Assembly: GCA_023512475.1 (NCBI GenBank)
Contig: JAILZL010000017.1
Span: 1 to 59,501, forward strand
From: Syntrophobacterales bacterium
Lineage (GTDB): Bacteria > Desulfobacterota > Desulfobaccia > Desulfobaccales > 0-14-0-80-60-11
Length of the DNA: 59,501 nt
Direction: 5' to 3'
Positions within the stretch are counted from its first letter, which is position 1. The number at the start of each line of letters is the position of its first letter. Below are positions 52,085-59,501 of the stretch, piece by piece. The notes under the pieces were generated by a model that saw nothing but the letters and a program-made list of their open reading frames with translations, was not told where the DNA came from and did no database searches. Made by a program: the position numbers and the translations under genes.

Positions 52085-53722
52085 ATGGTCAGTCAGGGTG
52101 ACATAACGTCCATGAAGGCGTTCGCGAAGCCGGCGTGGTGGCCGGAACTGCTCCTGGCGGCGGTGCTGGCAGCGGCATCGCTCTACCATCTGGGCACGTA
52201 TCCGGCCCTCTGGTGGGATGAGGCCATCTTTTCCGAGACCGCGGCCAACCTGGCGGTGCACGGCCGCTATGCCTTTACGGTCCAAAGTCCGGGCCAGCTT
52301 TCCGATCTGGATTATCGCATCAGCGTCGGCCCCACCGTCATCCTGCCGGTGGCCTTGGCCTACCGACTCTTCGGGGTCGGTGTGGAGGCGGGGCGGCTGG
52401 TGGCGGCCGGCTTCCTTCTCCTGGCCTTCGCCGCCGTGTACCTGGCGGTGCGCCGGCTTTGGGGGCGGGCCCCGGCGCTGACGGCCGTCGTCCTGACCCT
52501 GGCGGCTACGGATGTCCTCTATTGGGGCCGGTCGGTGCTGGGCGATATCCCGGCTTTGGCCCTCTTTCTTTTGGGCCTCCGGTTCCTGTTCCCGGCCCTG
52601 GAGGCGTCGGCGGCGGGGCCCCTCTTCCTCGGGGGCCTGCTTCTGGGGCTGGCGGTCAACGCCAAGGAGTTTTACGGCCTGGCGGTGCTGCCCCCGGTGC
52701 TCCTCTGGGCGGCAGGACACCGCCGGGAACCCCGCCGGCTGCTGGTGGGGGTTCTGAGCCTGGGGGCCGGGGTGGGTCTCCCCCTGCTGGGCTACCTCCT
52801 CCTCAAGGCGGCCATTCTCGGGAGCATCTCCGCGGCGCTGTGGCATTTCTGGGAACAGAAGGCCCTGCTGCGGCACGAATTCTTCACCCCCCTCACCATC
52901 GGCCGGGTTTATCCCGAGAGCCTCGCTTACCTGGCGGGCCATCCCCTCTTTTGGCTGGGGGCGGCCGGGTCCTTCTTCCTCTGGCGCCGGGAAGGCCTGT
53001 CCGCCGGGGGGCGCCTGTGGCTGATGCAATGGGCTCTTTGGAGCCTCATGTACCTCACCGCGGTCTATTGGCAGCGCTTTGCTCTGCCGGGCCTGTTTCT
53101 GGCCGCCGGACCTGCGGCCTGGCTGCTGGTGCGCCTGGCCCGGACGCTTCTGGCCCCGCTGGCCCGGAGGACCCGGGCCCTGGCCGCCGGGGTGGTGGCC
53201 GGGTTTGTGCTCCTGACCTTCCCCCTCTCCGGCGTGGACATCCTGACGGCTGTGGTTCGCACCCAAAGCAGCGCCCACCACAAGCTGCTGGAGTTTTTGC
53301 AGGCCCGCATTCCCTGCGATTGCCTCATCGAAACCCCGGAGTATGAGCTGGTCTTTCTCACGGATGAGCACCGCATCCACCTGATGCCGGCCTTCTTTTT
53401 CGTGGAGTCCACCCCCGAGCGGGTGGTGCTCCTCAATCCCCGGGGCCAGGAGTATGATTTCAACCGCACCGGGGCCGATGTGCTCATTTTGGGGAGTTTC
53501 GGCAAGAGCGTCTTCCGCCAGGTGTATCCGCCCGCCCGGATCAGCACGAACTGGCGCAAGGTGGCCCAGGTGGATTTTTACGACATCTACGTGCGCCGGG
53601 GCCGCGAGCAGGCGGTCCTGAAGCGTGGCGGCCCGATGATGGCCAGGGGGCAGTCGTCGGGTTCTTCCCCGACCGCCGGCGCAGCCCATGTCTCCGCCTC
53701 GGATCATCCGTTCCCTCACTGA
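52085..53722 (+). CDS. GT39/ArnT-like membrane glycosyltransferase
   Basis: 545 residues with about 11 membrane helices and a soluble C-terminal region (from about 395). N-terminal LGTYPALWWDEAIFSETA gives the acidic motif of the GT-C fold that uses polyprenyl-phosphate sugars at the periplasmic face. A DIPALALFLLGLRFL segment also fits GT39/ArnT-like proteins. Acceptor unknown (protein, lipid A or glycan). GAGG precedes the ATG; an in-frame ATG at 52112 is possible. The last 35 bases overlap the ATP-grasp gene in another frame. Confidence 0.85.
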   Translation: MVSQGDITSMKAFAKPAWWPELLLAAVLAAASLYHLGTYPALWWDEAIFSETAANLAVHGRYAFTVQSPGQLSDLDYRISVGPTVILPVALAYRLFGVGVEAGRLVAAGFLLLAFAAVYLAVRRLWGRAPALTAVVLTLAATDVLYWGRSVLGDIPALALFLLGLRFLFPALEASAAGPLFLGGLLLGLAVNAKEFYGLAVLPPVLLWAAGHRREPRRLLVGVLSLGAGVGLPLLGYLLLKAAILGSISAALWHFWEQKALLRHEFFTPLTIGRVYPESLAYLAGHPLFWLGAAGSFFLWRREGLSAGGRLWLMQWALWSLMYLTAVYWQRFALPGLFLAAGPAAWLLVRLARTLLAPLARRTRALAAGVVAGFVLLTFPLSGVDILTAVVRTQSSAHHKLLEFLQARIPCDCLIETPEYELVFLTDEHRIHLMPAFFFVESTPERVVLLNPRGQEYDFNRTGADVLILGSFGKSVFRQVYPPARISTNWRKVAQVDFYDIYVRRGREQAVLKRGGPMMARGQSSGSSPTAGAAHVSASDHPFPH

Positions 53723-54464
53723 CTTCCGGAAGCACTATCCCCACCTCACCGCCGGGGACCTGGTGCTGGGCTATCTGCCCCTCCGCCCCGGGGAGGAGAT
53801 CAAGGTCGTGGATCTTCTGGCCCGGGGGGTGAGGTTTTTCCCGCCTTATCTGGCCCAGGCCTTATGCCGCTCCAAGGCGGCCCAGGCCGAGGTCCTGCGG
53901 GATTTCATGGTGCCGGGCACCCAGGTGGTGTACAGCGCCGCCGAGCTGGCGGGCCTGAGCGCCCGTTTTCCCCCGGATCTGCCCCTGGTCTGCAAGCGGG
54001 CCCGGGCCCATCTGGGTCTGGGGGTGTCCCGCTGGCCTTCCCTGGAAAGCCTCCTGGCCCTGGCGGGAGTACGCGATCTGGAGTATCCTTTAATTATACA
54101 ACCCTTTGTGGCGGGAGCCCGGGATTTCCGGGCGGTGCTGGTGGGGGAGTACGGCGAGCTGTATGAGCGGGTCAACCCCTACGATTTCCGGCAGAATCTT
54201 TACCAGGGGGGGCAGGCCCGGACGGCGGTCTTCCCCGCGGCCTGGCAGGAGTTCTGCTGCCGGGTCATGGCCCGGGGCGGGTTTCCCTATGCCGTCCTGG
54301 ATCTCCTTCTGGCGCCGGACGGCAGTATCCACCTCTCCGAAATCAATCTCACCGCCGGGCTGAAGGCCTCCCGTCTGGGGCAGGCGGAGTTCCGCCGCCG
54401 GGTGGCCCTGCTGCAGGAAGAGGAGGCGAGAAGATGGGCCGGCTCATTGACGACCCCCGACTGA
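53688..54464 (+). CDS. ATP-grasp (RimK-type) family protein
   Basis: 258 residues. An N-terminal preATP-grasp-like segment, central ATP-binding core (LPLVCKRARAHLGLGVSRW, LIIQPFVAGARDFRAVLVG), and C-terminal metal site LHLSEINLTAGLKAS-like (HLSEINLTAGL). Such enzymes ligate a carboxylate to an amine or thiol using ATP. Substrates unknown. It overlaps its neighbours on both sides (35 and 31 bases), so translation is coupled. Confidence 0.8.
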   Translation: MSPPRIIRSLTDFRKHYPHLTAGDLVLGYLPLRPGEEIKVVDLLARGVRFFPPYLAQALCRSKAAQAEVLRDFMVPGTQVVYSAAELAGLSARFPPDLPLVCKRARAHLGLGVSRWPSLESLLALAGVRDLEYPLIIQPFVAGARDFRAVLVGEYGELYERVNPYDFRQNLYQGGQARTAVFPAAWQEFCCRVMARGGFPYAVLDLLLAPDGSIHLSEINLTAGLKASRLGQAEFRRRVALLQEEEARRWAGSLTTPD

Positions 54465-55147
54465 CGGACCGGGAACGGGTGTTCCGGGACCGGCGGGATG
54501 CCGGCCGCCGGCTGGCCGCGGCCCTGAAGGAGTTTCAGGGCCGGGAGGTGCGCCTCTTTGCCATCCCCGCGGGCGGGGTGCCGGTGGCCGCGGAAATGGC
54601 TCTGGCCTTCCGGGTGCCCCTGGATCTCCTCATCGTCCGCAAGATCCAGCTCCCCTGGACCACCGAGGCGGGCTTCGGCGCCCTGGACCCGGAGGGCCGG
54701 GCGCTGTTCAATGAAGACCTGGTGGCCCGCTTCGGGCTCTCCCCGGAAGAGATCGAGCGCCAGGTGCAGAAGACCCTGACCTCCCTGCAAGAAAGGGAGG
54801 CCCGGCTGCGGGGGGGCAGGCCGTATCCGCCCCTTCAGAGGGCCACGGTGATGGTGGTGGATGACGGCCTGGCCTCGGGCTACACCATGCGGGCGGCGGT
54901 GCGCTTCCTGAAAGAGAAGGGGGCCGGGGAGCTCATCTGTGCGGTGCCCACCGGCAGCCGCCGCACGGTGGCGGAGCTCCTCCCCCAGGTGGACGTCCTG
55001 GCCTGCCTCAATGTCCGGGGCGGCTGGTCCTTCGCCGTGGCCGACGCCTATGATCTCTGGTATGATCTCACCGAAGGGGAGGTGCAGGAGATCATGGCCG
55101 AGGTGAGCCGGGCGCTGGCCGGCGGGCCGGCAGGGGAGGGCCGGTGA
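54434..55147 (+). CDS. Phosphoribosyltransferase-domain protein
   Basis: 237 residues, type I PRTase fold. FAIPAGGVPVAAEMA and DLLIVRKIQLPWTTEAGFGAL at the N-terminal half; PRPP-binding loop VMVVDDGLASGYTMRAAV followed by an AVPTGSRRT segment. This family is often annotated as predicted phosphoribosyltransferase with unknown base. Overlaps the ATP-grasp gene by 31 bases and the HAD gene by 4, supporting a shared pathway. Confidence 0.85.
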   Translation: MGRLIDDPRLTDRERVFRDRRDAGRRLAAALKEFQGREVRLFAIPAGGVPVAAEMALAFRVPLDLLIVRKIQLPWTTEAGFGALDPEGRALFNEDLVARFGLSPEEIERQVQKTLTSLQEREARLRGGRPYPPLQRATVMVVDDGLASGYTMRAAVRFLKEKGAGELICAVPTGSRRTVAELLPQVDVLACLNVRGGWSFAVADAYDLWYDLTEGEVQEIMAEVSRALAGGPAGEGR

Positions 55148-55743
55148 GCATGGCGGGGGTCGTGCCGGGCTGTCTGCCCCGGGAGCGGCTGGGCTTTGAC
55201 ATCGACGGGGTGGTGGCGGACATCATGACCACCTTCCTGGACCTGGCCCGGGAACACCACGGCCCGCACCCCTTCACCCTGGCGGACATCACCACCTTTC
55301 ACCTGGAGGAGTGCCTCCATCTGCCCCCGGCCCTCATCCGCCGCCTCATCCGGGAGCTCATCGACCGGCCCCATGAACTGCCTGTCCGGCCTCTGCCCCA
55401 GGCGGTGGAGGTCCTCACCCGCCTGGCCCAGGAGGCGCCCCTGGTCTTTGTCACCGCCCGGGACCGGGCCGAGCCCATCCAGCTCTGGCTCAACCGCATC
55501 CTGACCGGGGTGTCGCCCCGGGACATCTGGGTCATGGCCGCCGGCGACCCGGAGGCCAAGGTGCGCTATCTTCACACCCACGCCATCGAGTTTTTTGTGG
55601 AAGACCGCCTGGAGACCTGCTTTGAGCTGGCCCGGGCCGGCATCACCCCCATCGTCTTCGCCCAGCCCTGGAACCGCCGTCCCCACCCCTTCCCGGAAGT
55701 GCAGACCTGGCAGGAGCTGGAGGCCCTGCTCTTCGGCGCCTGA
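55144..55743 (+). CDS. HAD-superfamily phosphatase-like protein
   Basis: 199 residues. HAD motif I FDIDGVVADIM, motif II VFVTARD and motif IV FFVEDRLETC are visible. The DIDGVVAD form fits the 5'-nucleotidase/NagD-like or YqfW-like putative HAD group. Start is GTG 55144 (or ATG 55150), behind GGGGAGGG. Fourth gene of the GT39/ATP-grasp/PRTase operon; probably a small-molecule phosphatase. Confidence 0.83.
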   Translation: MSMAGVVPGCLPRERLGFDIDGVVADIMTTFLDLAREHHGPHPFTLADITTFHLEECLHLPPALIRRLIRELIDRPHELPVRPLPQAVEVLTRLAQEAPLVFVTARDRAEPIQLWLNRILTGVSPRDIWVMAAGDPEAKVRYLHTHAIEFFVEDRLETCFELARAGITPIVFAQPWNRRPHPFPEVQTWQELEALLFGA

Positions 55744-55890
55744 AAAGCAGAGGGGAAAAAGGGGAAGGGGGCCGGGGATCATCTCCCCATCCTCAGGTTC
55801 CCGGGGCGAAGGAGGTCTGGGAATTGGCCCGGGAAAGCCCGGCCGCCGCGGGTCCCGGGAGACGGGAACGGGCCTCTCTTGGAGCCGCAC

Positions 55891-55925
55891 AAACAAAAAG
55901 GCCGCGTGGCTGAGCCACAGCGGCC
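55891..55925 (-). terminator. Terminator of the minus-strand NifU-type gene
   Basis: On the minus strand a GGCCGC..GTGGC/GCCAC..GCGGCC hairpin is followed by TTTTTGTTT. It ends transcription coming from the NifU-type gene. The rest of 55744-55976 shows no gene. Confidence 0.82.
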
Positions 55926-55976
55926 AGGAACATCGTCAGTGGCAGTGGCTTAATCCCGCCCCGGTTCCCCCGTCCG

Positions 55977-56210
55977 TTACATCACCGCCTGAACCTCGGT
56001 GACCCCCGGCACTTCCCGCATGATGGCCTTCTCCACCCCCTGCTTCAGGGTCATCTGGCTCATGGGGCAGCCCTTGCAGGCGCCGGTGAGGCGCACCTTG
56101 ACGATGCCGTCGCTCACGTCCACCAGTTCGATATCGCCGCCGTCCCGCTGCAGAAAGGGCCGGATTTTGGCGATGGCCATTTCCACGCCGCGTTTGATCA
56201 CGTCTTCCAC
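55977..56210 (-). CDS. NifU C-terminal-domain (NFU) Fe-S scaffold protein
   Basis: 77 residues. IRPFLQRDGGDIELVDV and the Fe-S ligand motif CKGCPMS with LKQGVEKAI identify an Nfu domain that carries 4Fe-4S clusters to apoproteins. Start set at GTG 56208-56210: GGGAGG lies 6 bases upstream and the length equals typical single-domain Nfu proteins. An ATG at 56247-56249 has no ribosome site and adds unusual residues. Confidence 0.9.
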   Translation of the reverse strand: MEDVIKRGVEMAIAKIRPFLQRDGGDIELVDVSDGIVKVRLTGACKGCPMSQMTLKQGVEKAIMREVPGVTEVQAVM

Positions 56211-56301
56211 ACAATGCCTCCCGATAGTGATTATCTCTATGCTAACCATCTGAGGGCGCTTTGTAAAGTCAGGGGCCCGGATTCCCGGTTCCGGCTCCCG
56301 A

Positions 56302-57045
56302 TTATGGGGTGAGCTCAAAGACGGCCCGCACCCGGGCCCGGATACTCTCTTCGCCCACCTCCACCGGGGTTTCCGGGGCCGGCGCGGCCAGCATCCGCAT
56401 CTCGGCGCCCGCGGCCCGGAGGGGCTGGGGGAGGGACAAGGTGGACAGCTGCTTCAGCCGCCGGACCTTGAGGCCTCCCGCCCGGGCCAGAGCGTCCGCC
56501 AGATTCCGGGCCTTGGTCAGGGCCTTGGCCGCAGCCTGCTGCTGCAGCTCCTCCAGCCGGGAATGCTCGAAAAACGGGCCCCTAACCCGGGTGGCGCCGT
56601 GTTCCACCCCGGTATCCAGGAGCTTCCCCAGGCGGCCCAGGTCCTTCACCTTCACCTCAAAGACATGGCGGGCCCGGTAGCCCTGCACCTCCTGGGTCTG
56701 CACCTTCTTCTGCCCCTGGCCCCGCTCCACCTGCTGATACACGGGGAAGATATGGTAGGTGAGGGTCTTCAGGCTCTCCTCCGGTCCCAGCAGGGCCTTG
56801 AGGGCCTTAAGGAAGCCCTCGGACAGCCGGGCGTTGGCCGCCGCCGCCTCCTGGGCGGTGGCCGCCTCCGTCTCCAGGTGGAAAAAGAGGGCCGCCTGAT
56901 CGGGCTTGGCAAAGACTTCCCCCTCGGCCTCCACCTCCACGGTGGCGGGCTCCGGCGCGGTCTTGTCCGCCGCCCGGGCGCCGCCGGCGATAAGGCAGGT
57001 CAGGAGACACACAGTCAGGATCATGCGCAAAGGGAGGGATCTCAC
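56302..57045 (-). CDS. Exported SIMPL-domain (DUF541) protein
   Basis: 247 residues. Start chosen at GTG 57043-57045, 8 bases after GGAGG, giving a good signal peptide ([11 protein letters not shown], hydrophobic core, GGARAADK). One SIMPL/DUF541 domain: [26 protein letters not shown] at the N-terminus, [23 protein letters not shown] in the middle, and [21 protein letters not shown] near the end. Known homologues are periplasmic stress-related proteins of unclear activity. Divergent from ftsH. Confidence 0.87.
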   Translation of the reverse strand: MRSLPLRMILTVCLLTCLIAGGARAADKTAPEPATVEVEAEGEVFAKPDQAALFFHLETEAATAQEAAAANARLSEGFLKALKALLGPEESLKTLTYHIFPVYQQVERGQGQKKVQTQEVQGYRARHVFEVKVKDLGRLGKLLDTGVEHGATRVRGPFFEHSRLEELQQQAAAKALTKARNLADALARAGGLKVRRLKQLSTLSLPQPLRAAGAEMRMLAAPAPETPVEVGEESIRARVRAVFELTP

Positions 57046-57244
57046 CGGGTTGACCTCCGTGCCCGGGGCTGCCTCTGGGCCGGCCCTGGGGGTATCAAGG
57101 GATGTCTGAGCCGAAGGCGGGGAACCCCGCACTCCGCCTTCCCGTCCACCTTCCCGCCCCGGGGAGGTGGGGGAAAGGGGAGGAGGCCACAATTCCGGCC
57201 CCTTTCCCCGCAGGTATCATATCACGGGTGCCGGCCGGGTTCAC

Positions 57245-57273
57245 TTGCTAAGTGGTGGTGCCTTCCTTATACT
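57245..57273 (+). promoter_or_regulatory. Promoter of ftsH
   Basis: TTGCTA (57245-57250), a 17-base spacer and TATACT (57268-57273), followed by a ribosome site (AAGGAA) and the ATG at 57292. The 57046-57244 interval holds no gene. Confidence 0.65.
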
Positions 57274-57291
57274 GAGAAGGAACTTAAGATT

Positions 57292-59286
57292 ATGTTCCCC
57301 GATGAGGCCTCCATGCAGCCCAACGCGCTCCGCTGGACCCTGTGGTATTTCCTGGCTTTTCTCCTCCTGTTTCTCGTGCTCCAGAGCTACCTTCCCGGCC
57401 GGCGGGCCGTACCCATCAATTACAGCGAATTCCGCCGCCTGGTGGAGATCAAGGGGGTGGACGACCTGGACATCAGCGCCGAGCTCATTTCCGGCCGCCT
57501 CCTGGAGCCGGGGGTGGAGTTCCTCAGCAAAGAGCGCCAGGAACCGGAGCTGGCCAAGCGCCTGAAGGAATCCTTCGGCCCGGAGCTCCGCTTCTCCACC
57601 GTCAAGCTGGAGGACAAGGACCTGGTGGACCGCCTGGACAAGCAGGGCATCAAATACCGGGCCCTGCCGGAACGCACCTGGGTGACCCAGCTCCTCTCCT
57701 GGCTTTTGCCCATGCTCATTCTGGTGGCCATCTGGGTCTATTTTTTCCAGCGCCTCGGCGCCGGCGCCGGCGGCCTCATGAGCGTGGGGAAGAGCCGGGC
57801 CAAGGTTTATATGGAAGACGAGGTCAAAGTGACCTTCAACGATGTGGCCGGGGTGGAGGAGGCCATCGAGGAGCTCAAGGAGATCATCGAATTCCTGAAA
57901 AACCCGGCCAAATTCCAGACCCTGGGCGGCAAGATCCCCAAAGGGGTGCTGCTGGTGGGGCCGCCGGGCACCGGCAAGACCCTTCTGGCCCGGGCCGTGG
58001 CCGGCGAGGCCGGGGTGCCCTTCATGAGCCTCACCGGCTCGGATTTCGTGGAGATGTTCGTGGGGGTGGGTGCCGCCCGAGTGCGAGACCTCTTTGAAAC
58101 CGCCAAAGCCCATCGCCCCAGCCTTATCTTCGTGGACGAAATTGACGCGGTAGGACGACAGAGAGGAGCAGGCTTAGGGGGAGGGCACGATGAACGAGAA
58201 CAAACTTTGAACCAGCTCCTGGTGGAACTGGATGGGTTTGACCCCAATACGGGTGTCATCGTCATCGCCGCCACCAACAGACCCGACGTCTTAGACCCCG
58301 CCCTCCTGCGACCGGGACGCTTTGACCGACATATCGTCGTGGACGCTCCCGATGCTAACGGGCGTGAAGCCATTTTGAAAATCCACGCCCGAGGGAAACC
58401 CTTAGCGGACGATGTGGACCTCGCAAGCCTTGCGAAAAGGACCGTAGGCTTTACCGGCGCCGACCTCGCTAACCTCCTCAATGAAGCGGCTCTCCTCGCC
58501 GCAAGGAGAAACCGCACCAACATCTCTATGGATGAAATTGAAGAGGCTTTTGACCGCGTGGTTGCGGGTCCCCAGCGCAAGAGCCGGGTGGTAGACCCCA
58601 AAGAGAGAGAAGTGATTGCCTACCATGAGGCGGGACACGCCATCGTCGGCGAACTTTTAGAACACACGGATCCCGTTCACAAGGTCACCATTCTGCCTCG
58701 TGGGCTTTCCCTCGGAAGCACGTGGCAAGTGCCCGAACAGGATCGCTACTTAGTGAAAAAAGCCCAGCTCCTGGATGAAATCACGGCTCTTCTGGGTGGA
58801 CGGGTCGCGGAAGAACTCGTGTTTGGAGAAGTAACGACAGGCGCCAAAAATGACCTGGAGCGGGTCACGGACATCGCCCGGGCAGGTGAGAAAGACATTG
58901 TACGGCGGGTGATTGCCGGGGAGGAAGCCGGGACGGTTTTCTGGCCTTCGGCCAATAAGCTGGAAAATAAAAAGCAGTGGATTGCATACAGCTCCGCCGT
59001 ATGCGGAAAGGTATTTATTGACGAGGGCGCCGTCCGGGCGCTGACCGGGCAGGGCAAAAGCCTGCTGCCATCCGGCGTGACCGGGGTGGAGGGCGCTTTC
59101 GAAATGGGCAATACGGTGCGAATCGTGGGCCCCGACGGCCGGGAGGTGGCCAGGGGTATTTCCAATTACTCATCGGAAGAAATCAACCGGATTAAAGGCG
59201 CCCAGACCCGGGACATCGCCCGCATCCTGGGCCGTAAGGACTACGATGAAGTGGTGCACCGGAACAACCTGGTGCTGGATTTATGA
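57292..59286 (+). CDS. ftsH: FtsH fused in frame to a glutamate 5-kinase C-terminus (probably a chimera)
   Basis: Open frame of 664 residues. 1-530 is the ATP-dependent membrane protease FtsH: two membrane helices (about 14-32 and 137-158), Walker A GPPGTGKT 223-230, Walker B LIFVDEID 278-285, arginine-finger region [19 protein letters not shown], zinc site HEAGH 445-449, and Asp in GAKNDLE. From residue 531 the protein abruptly becomes the end of Pro[15 protein letters not shown], then a PUA domain ([34 protein letters not shown]). About 100 residues of FtsH are missing. Codon use changes near 58078 and again near 58880. Probably misassembly. Confidence 0.8.
   Translation: MFPDEASMQPNALRWTLWYFLAFLLLFLVLQSYLPGRRAVPINYSEFRRLVEIKGVDDLDISAELISGRLLEPGVEFLSKERQEPELAKRLKESFGPELRFSTVKLEDKDLVDRLDKQGIKYRALPERTWVTQLLSWLLPMLILVAIWVYFFQRLGAGAGGLMSVGKSRAKVYMEDEVKVTFNDVAGVEEAIEELKEIIEFLKNPAKFQTLGGKIPKGVLLVGPPGTGKTLLARAVAGEAGVPFMSLTGSDFVEMFVGVGAARVRDLFETAKAHRPSLIFVDEIDAVGRQRGAGLGGGHDEREQTLNQLLVELDGFDPNTGVIVIAATNRPDVLDPALLRPGRFDRHIVVDAPDANGREAILKIHARGKPLADDVDLASLAKRTVGFTGADLANLLNEAALLAARRNRTNISMDEIEEAFDRVVAGPQRKSRVVDPKEREVIAYHEAGHAIVGELLEHTDPVHKVTILPRGLSLGSTWQVPEQDRYLVKKAQLLDEITALLGGRVAEELVFGEVTTGAKNDLERVTDIARAGEKDIVRRVIAGEEAGTVFWPSANKLENKKQWIAYSSAVCGKVFIDEGAVRALTGQGKSLLPSGVTGVEGAFEMGNTVRIVGPDGREVARGISNYSSEEINRIKGAQTRDIARILGRKDYDEVVHRNNLVLDL
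58060..58150 (+). other. Codon-usage switch inside ftsH (junction 1)
   Basis: Upstream ftsH uses the GC-rich codons of the window. From about 58078 the reading frame suddenly shows CGA, GGA, AGA, GTA, TTA and ACT codons, rare before. The switch lies at the Walker B region, among the most conserved in FtsH, so two genomes could be joined there. The protein sequence stays continuous. Confidence 0.65.
58868..58890 (+). other. FtsH-to-ProB junction (junction 2)
   Basis: FtsH homology stops at VTDIAR (residue 530) and ProB C-terminal homology begins at [10 protein letters not shown]. The shared IAR codons (ATCGCCCGG) may be short homology that allowed a false join. Codon use changes again here. 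Confidence 0.7.
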
Positions 59287-59325
59287 ACAAAGAAAGAAAG
59301 TTTAAAGAAACGGAGGGATTATTCT

Positions 59326-59501
59326 TTGGATAAAAGCCAGGCGAGGTTTCTCATTGCGGCCAGAAGTTTTTTAAACAAGGAAAAAATGGAAAATCCACAA
59401 ATCAATATTTTTGACCACGAGGTTCCAAAGAGCGAAATTTGCCGGATTTCAAAGCTTACGGAAGAAGAAGCGGAGGAAGCGGCGAAGGCATTGGATAGGG
59501 G
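59326..59501 (+). CDS. Unknown AT-rich ORF, truncated by the window end
   Basis: Probable TTG start at 59326 after GGAGGGATTATTC; 58 residues visible (LDKSQARFLIAARSF at the start, then INIFDHEVPKSEICRI and acidic SKLTEEEAEEAAKAL). Much more AT-rich than the rest of the window, in line with the foreign ProB tail 39 bases upstream. It is not ProA, the usual neighbour of ProB. Not identified. Confidence 0.5.
   Translation, partial: MDKSQARFLIAARSFLNKEKMENPQINIFDHEVPKSEICRISKLTEEEAEEAAKALDR

Noticed and set aside
57292-59286. Treating FtsH-ProB as a novel natural fusion protein
   Set aside because: Two codon-usage shifts, loss of the FtsH C-terminus and of most of ProB, and short shared motifs at the join favour misassembly.

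Overview
The window comes from a GC-rich bacterium (by eye about two thirds G+C, with a strong preference for G or C at third codon positions). The gap-pgk-tpiA-secG-tRNA-Leu order, multihaem c-type cytochromes, rubrerythrin, ADP-forming acyl-CoA synthetase and 2-oxoacid:acceptor oxidoreductase suggest an anaerobic Desulfobacterota (former Deltaproteobacteria), probably a metagenome contig. This placement is inference. The last ~1.4 kb does not fit the rest and looks chimeric.

1-5.3 kb: mlaE-mlaF (minus, cut by the left edge), then the triose-phosphate operon gap-pgk-tpiA, secG, tRNA-Leu(GAG) and a near-perfect terminator. 5.8-11.1 kb: two exported c-type cytochromes, a large MauG/CcpA-type dihaem protein and a pentahaem protein with a fibronectin-III tail. 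11.2-17.5 kb: a Cus-type RND metal efflux operon whose adaptor has three metal-binding repeats that have lost most of their ligands. 17.7-30.1 kb: mixed housekeeping and stress genes (small lipoprotein, MetE/UROD-like barrel, recO, DJ-1/PfpI, winged-helix protein beside a paired operator, acyl-CoA synthetase, moeA, thioredoxin-CcdA fusion, azoreductase, rubrerythrin, plsY, CBS-ACT).

30.3-42.4 kb (minus): a tightly packed surface-polysaccharide operon: Wza, Wzc-type tyrosine kinase, CapD-like dehydratase, an SQD1/SqdB-type UDP-sulfoquinovose synthase, an APS-reductase-like PP-loop/Fe-S protein, a flippase, an alkaline-phosphatase-superfamily protein, AsnB and a methyltransferase. A sulfonate-sugar synthase directly beside a possible sulfur-activating enzyme suggests a sulfoquinovose-containing surface glycan. 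This is the most interesting system in the window.

42.7-57.3 kb: zinc-ribbon and SH3 envelope proteins, rarA, an atypical receiver domain (Glu at the phospho-acceptor), a thiamine-binding-type protein, dnaJ, korAB, a 57-residue membrane protein missed by length cut-offs, a structured leader or small RNA before a U32 peptidase, a coupled GT39/ATP-grasp/phosphoribosyltransferase/HAD operon, a NifU-type protein and a SIMPL-domain protein.

57.3-59.5 kb: ftsH starts normally, changes codon usage inside the AAA domain, then runs in frame into the C-terminal PUA region of glutamate 5-kinase, followed by an AT-rich unknown ORF. This is probably an assembly chimera of two or three genomes and should not be read as a real fusion until tested.
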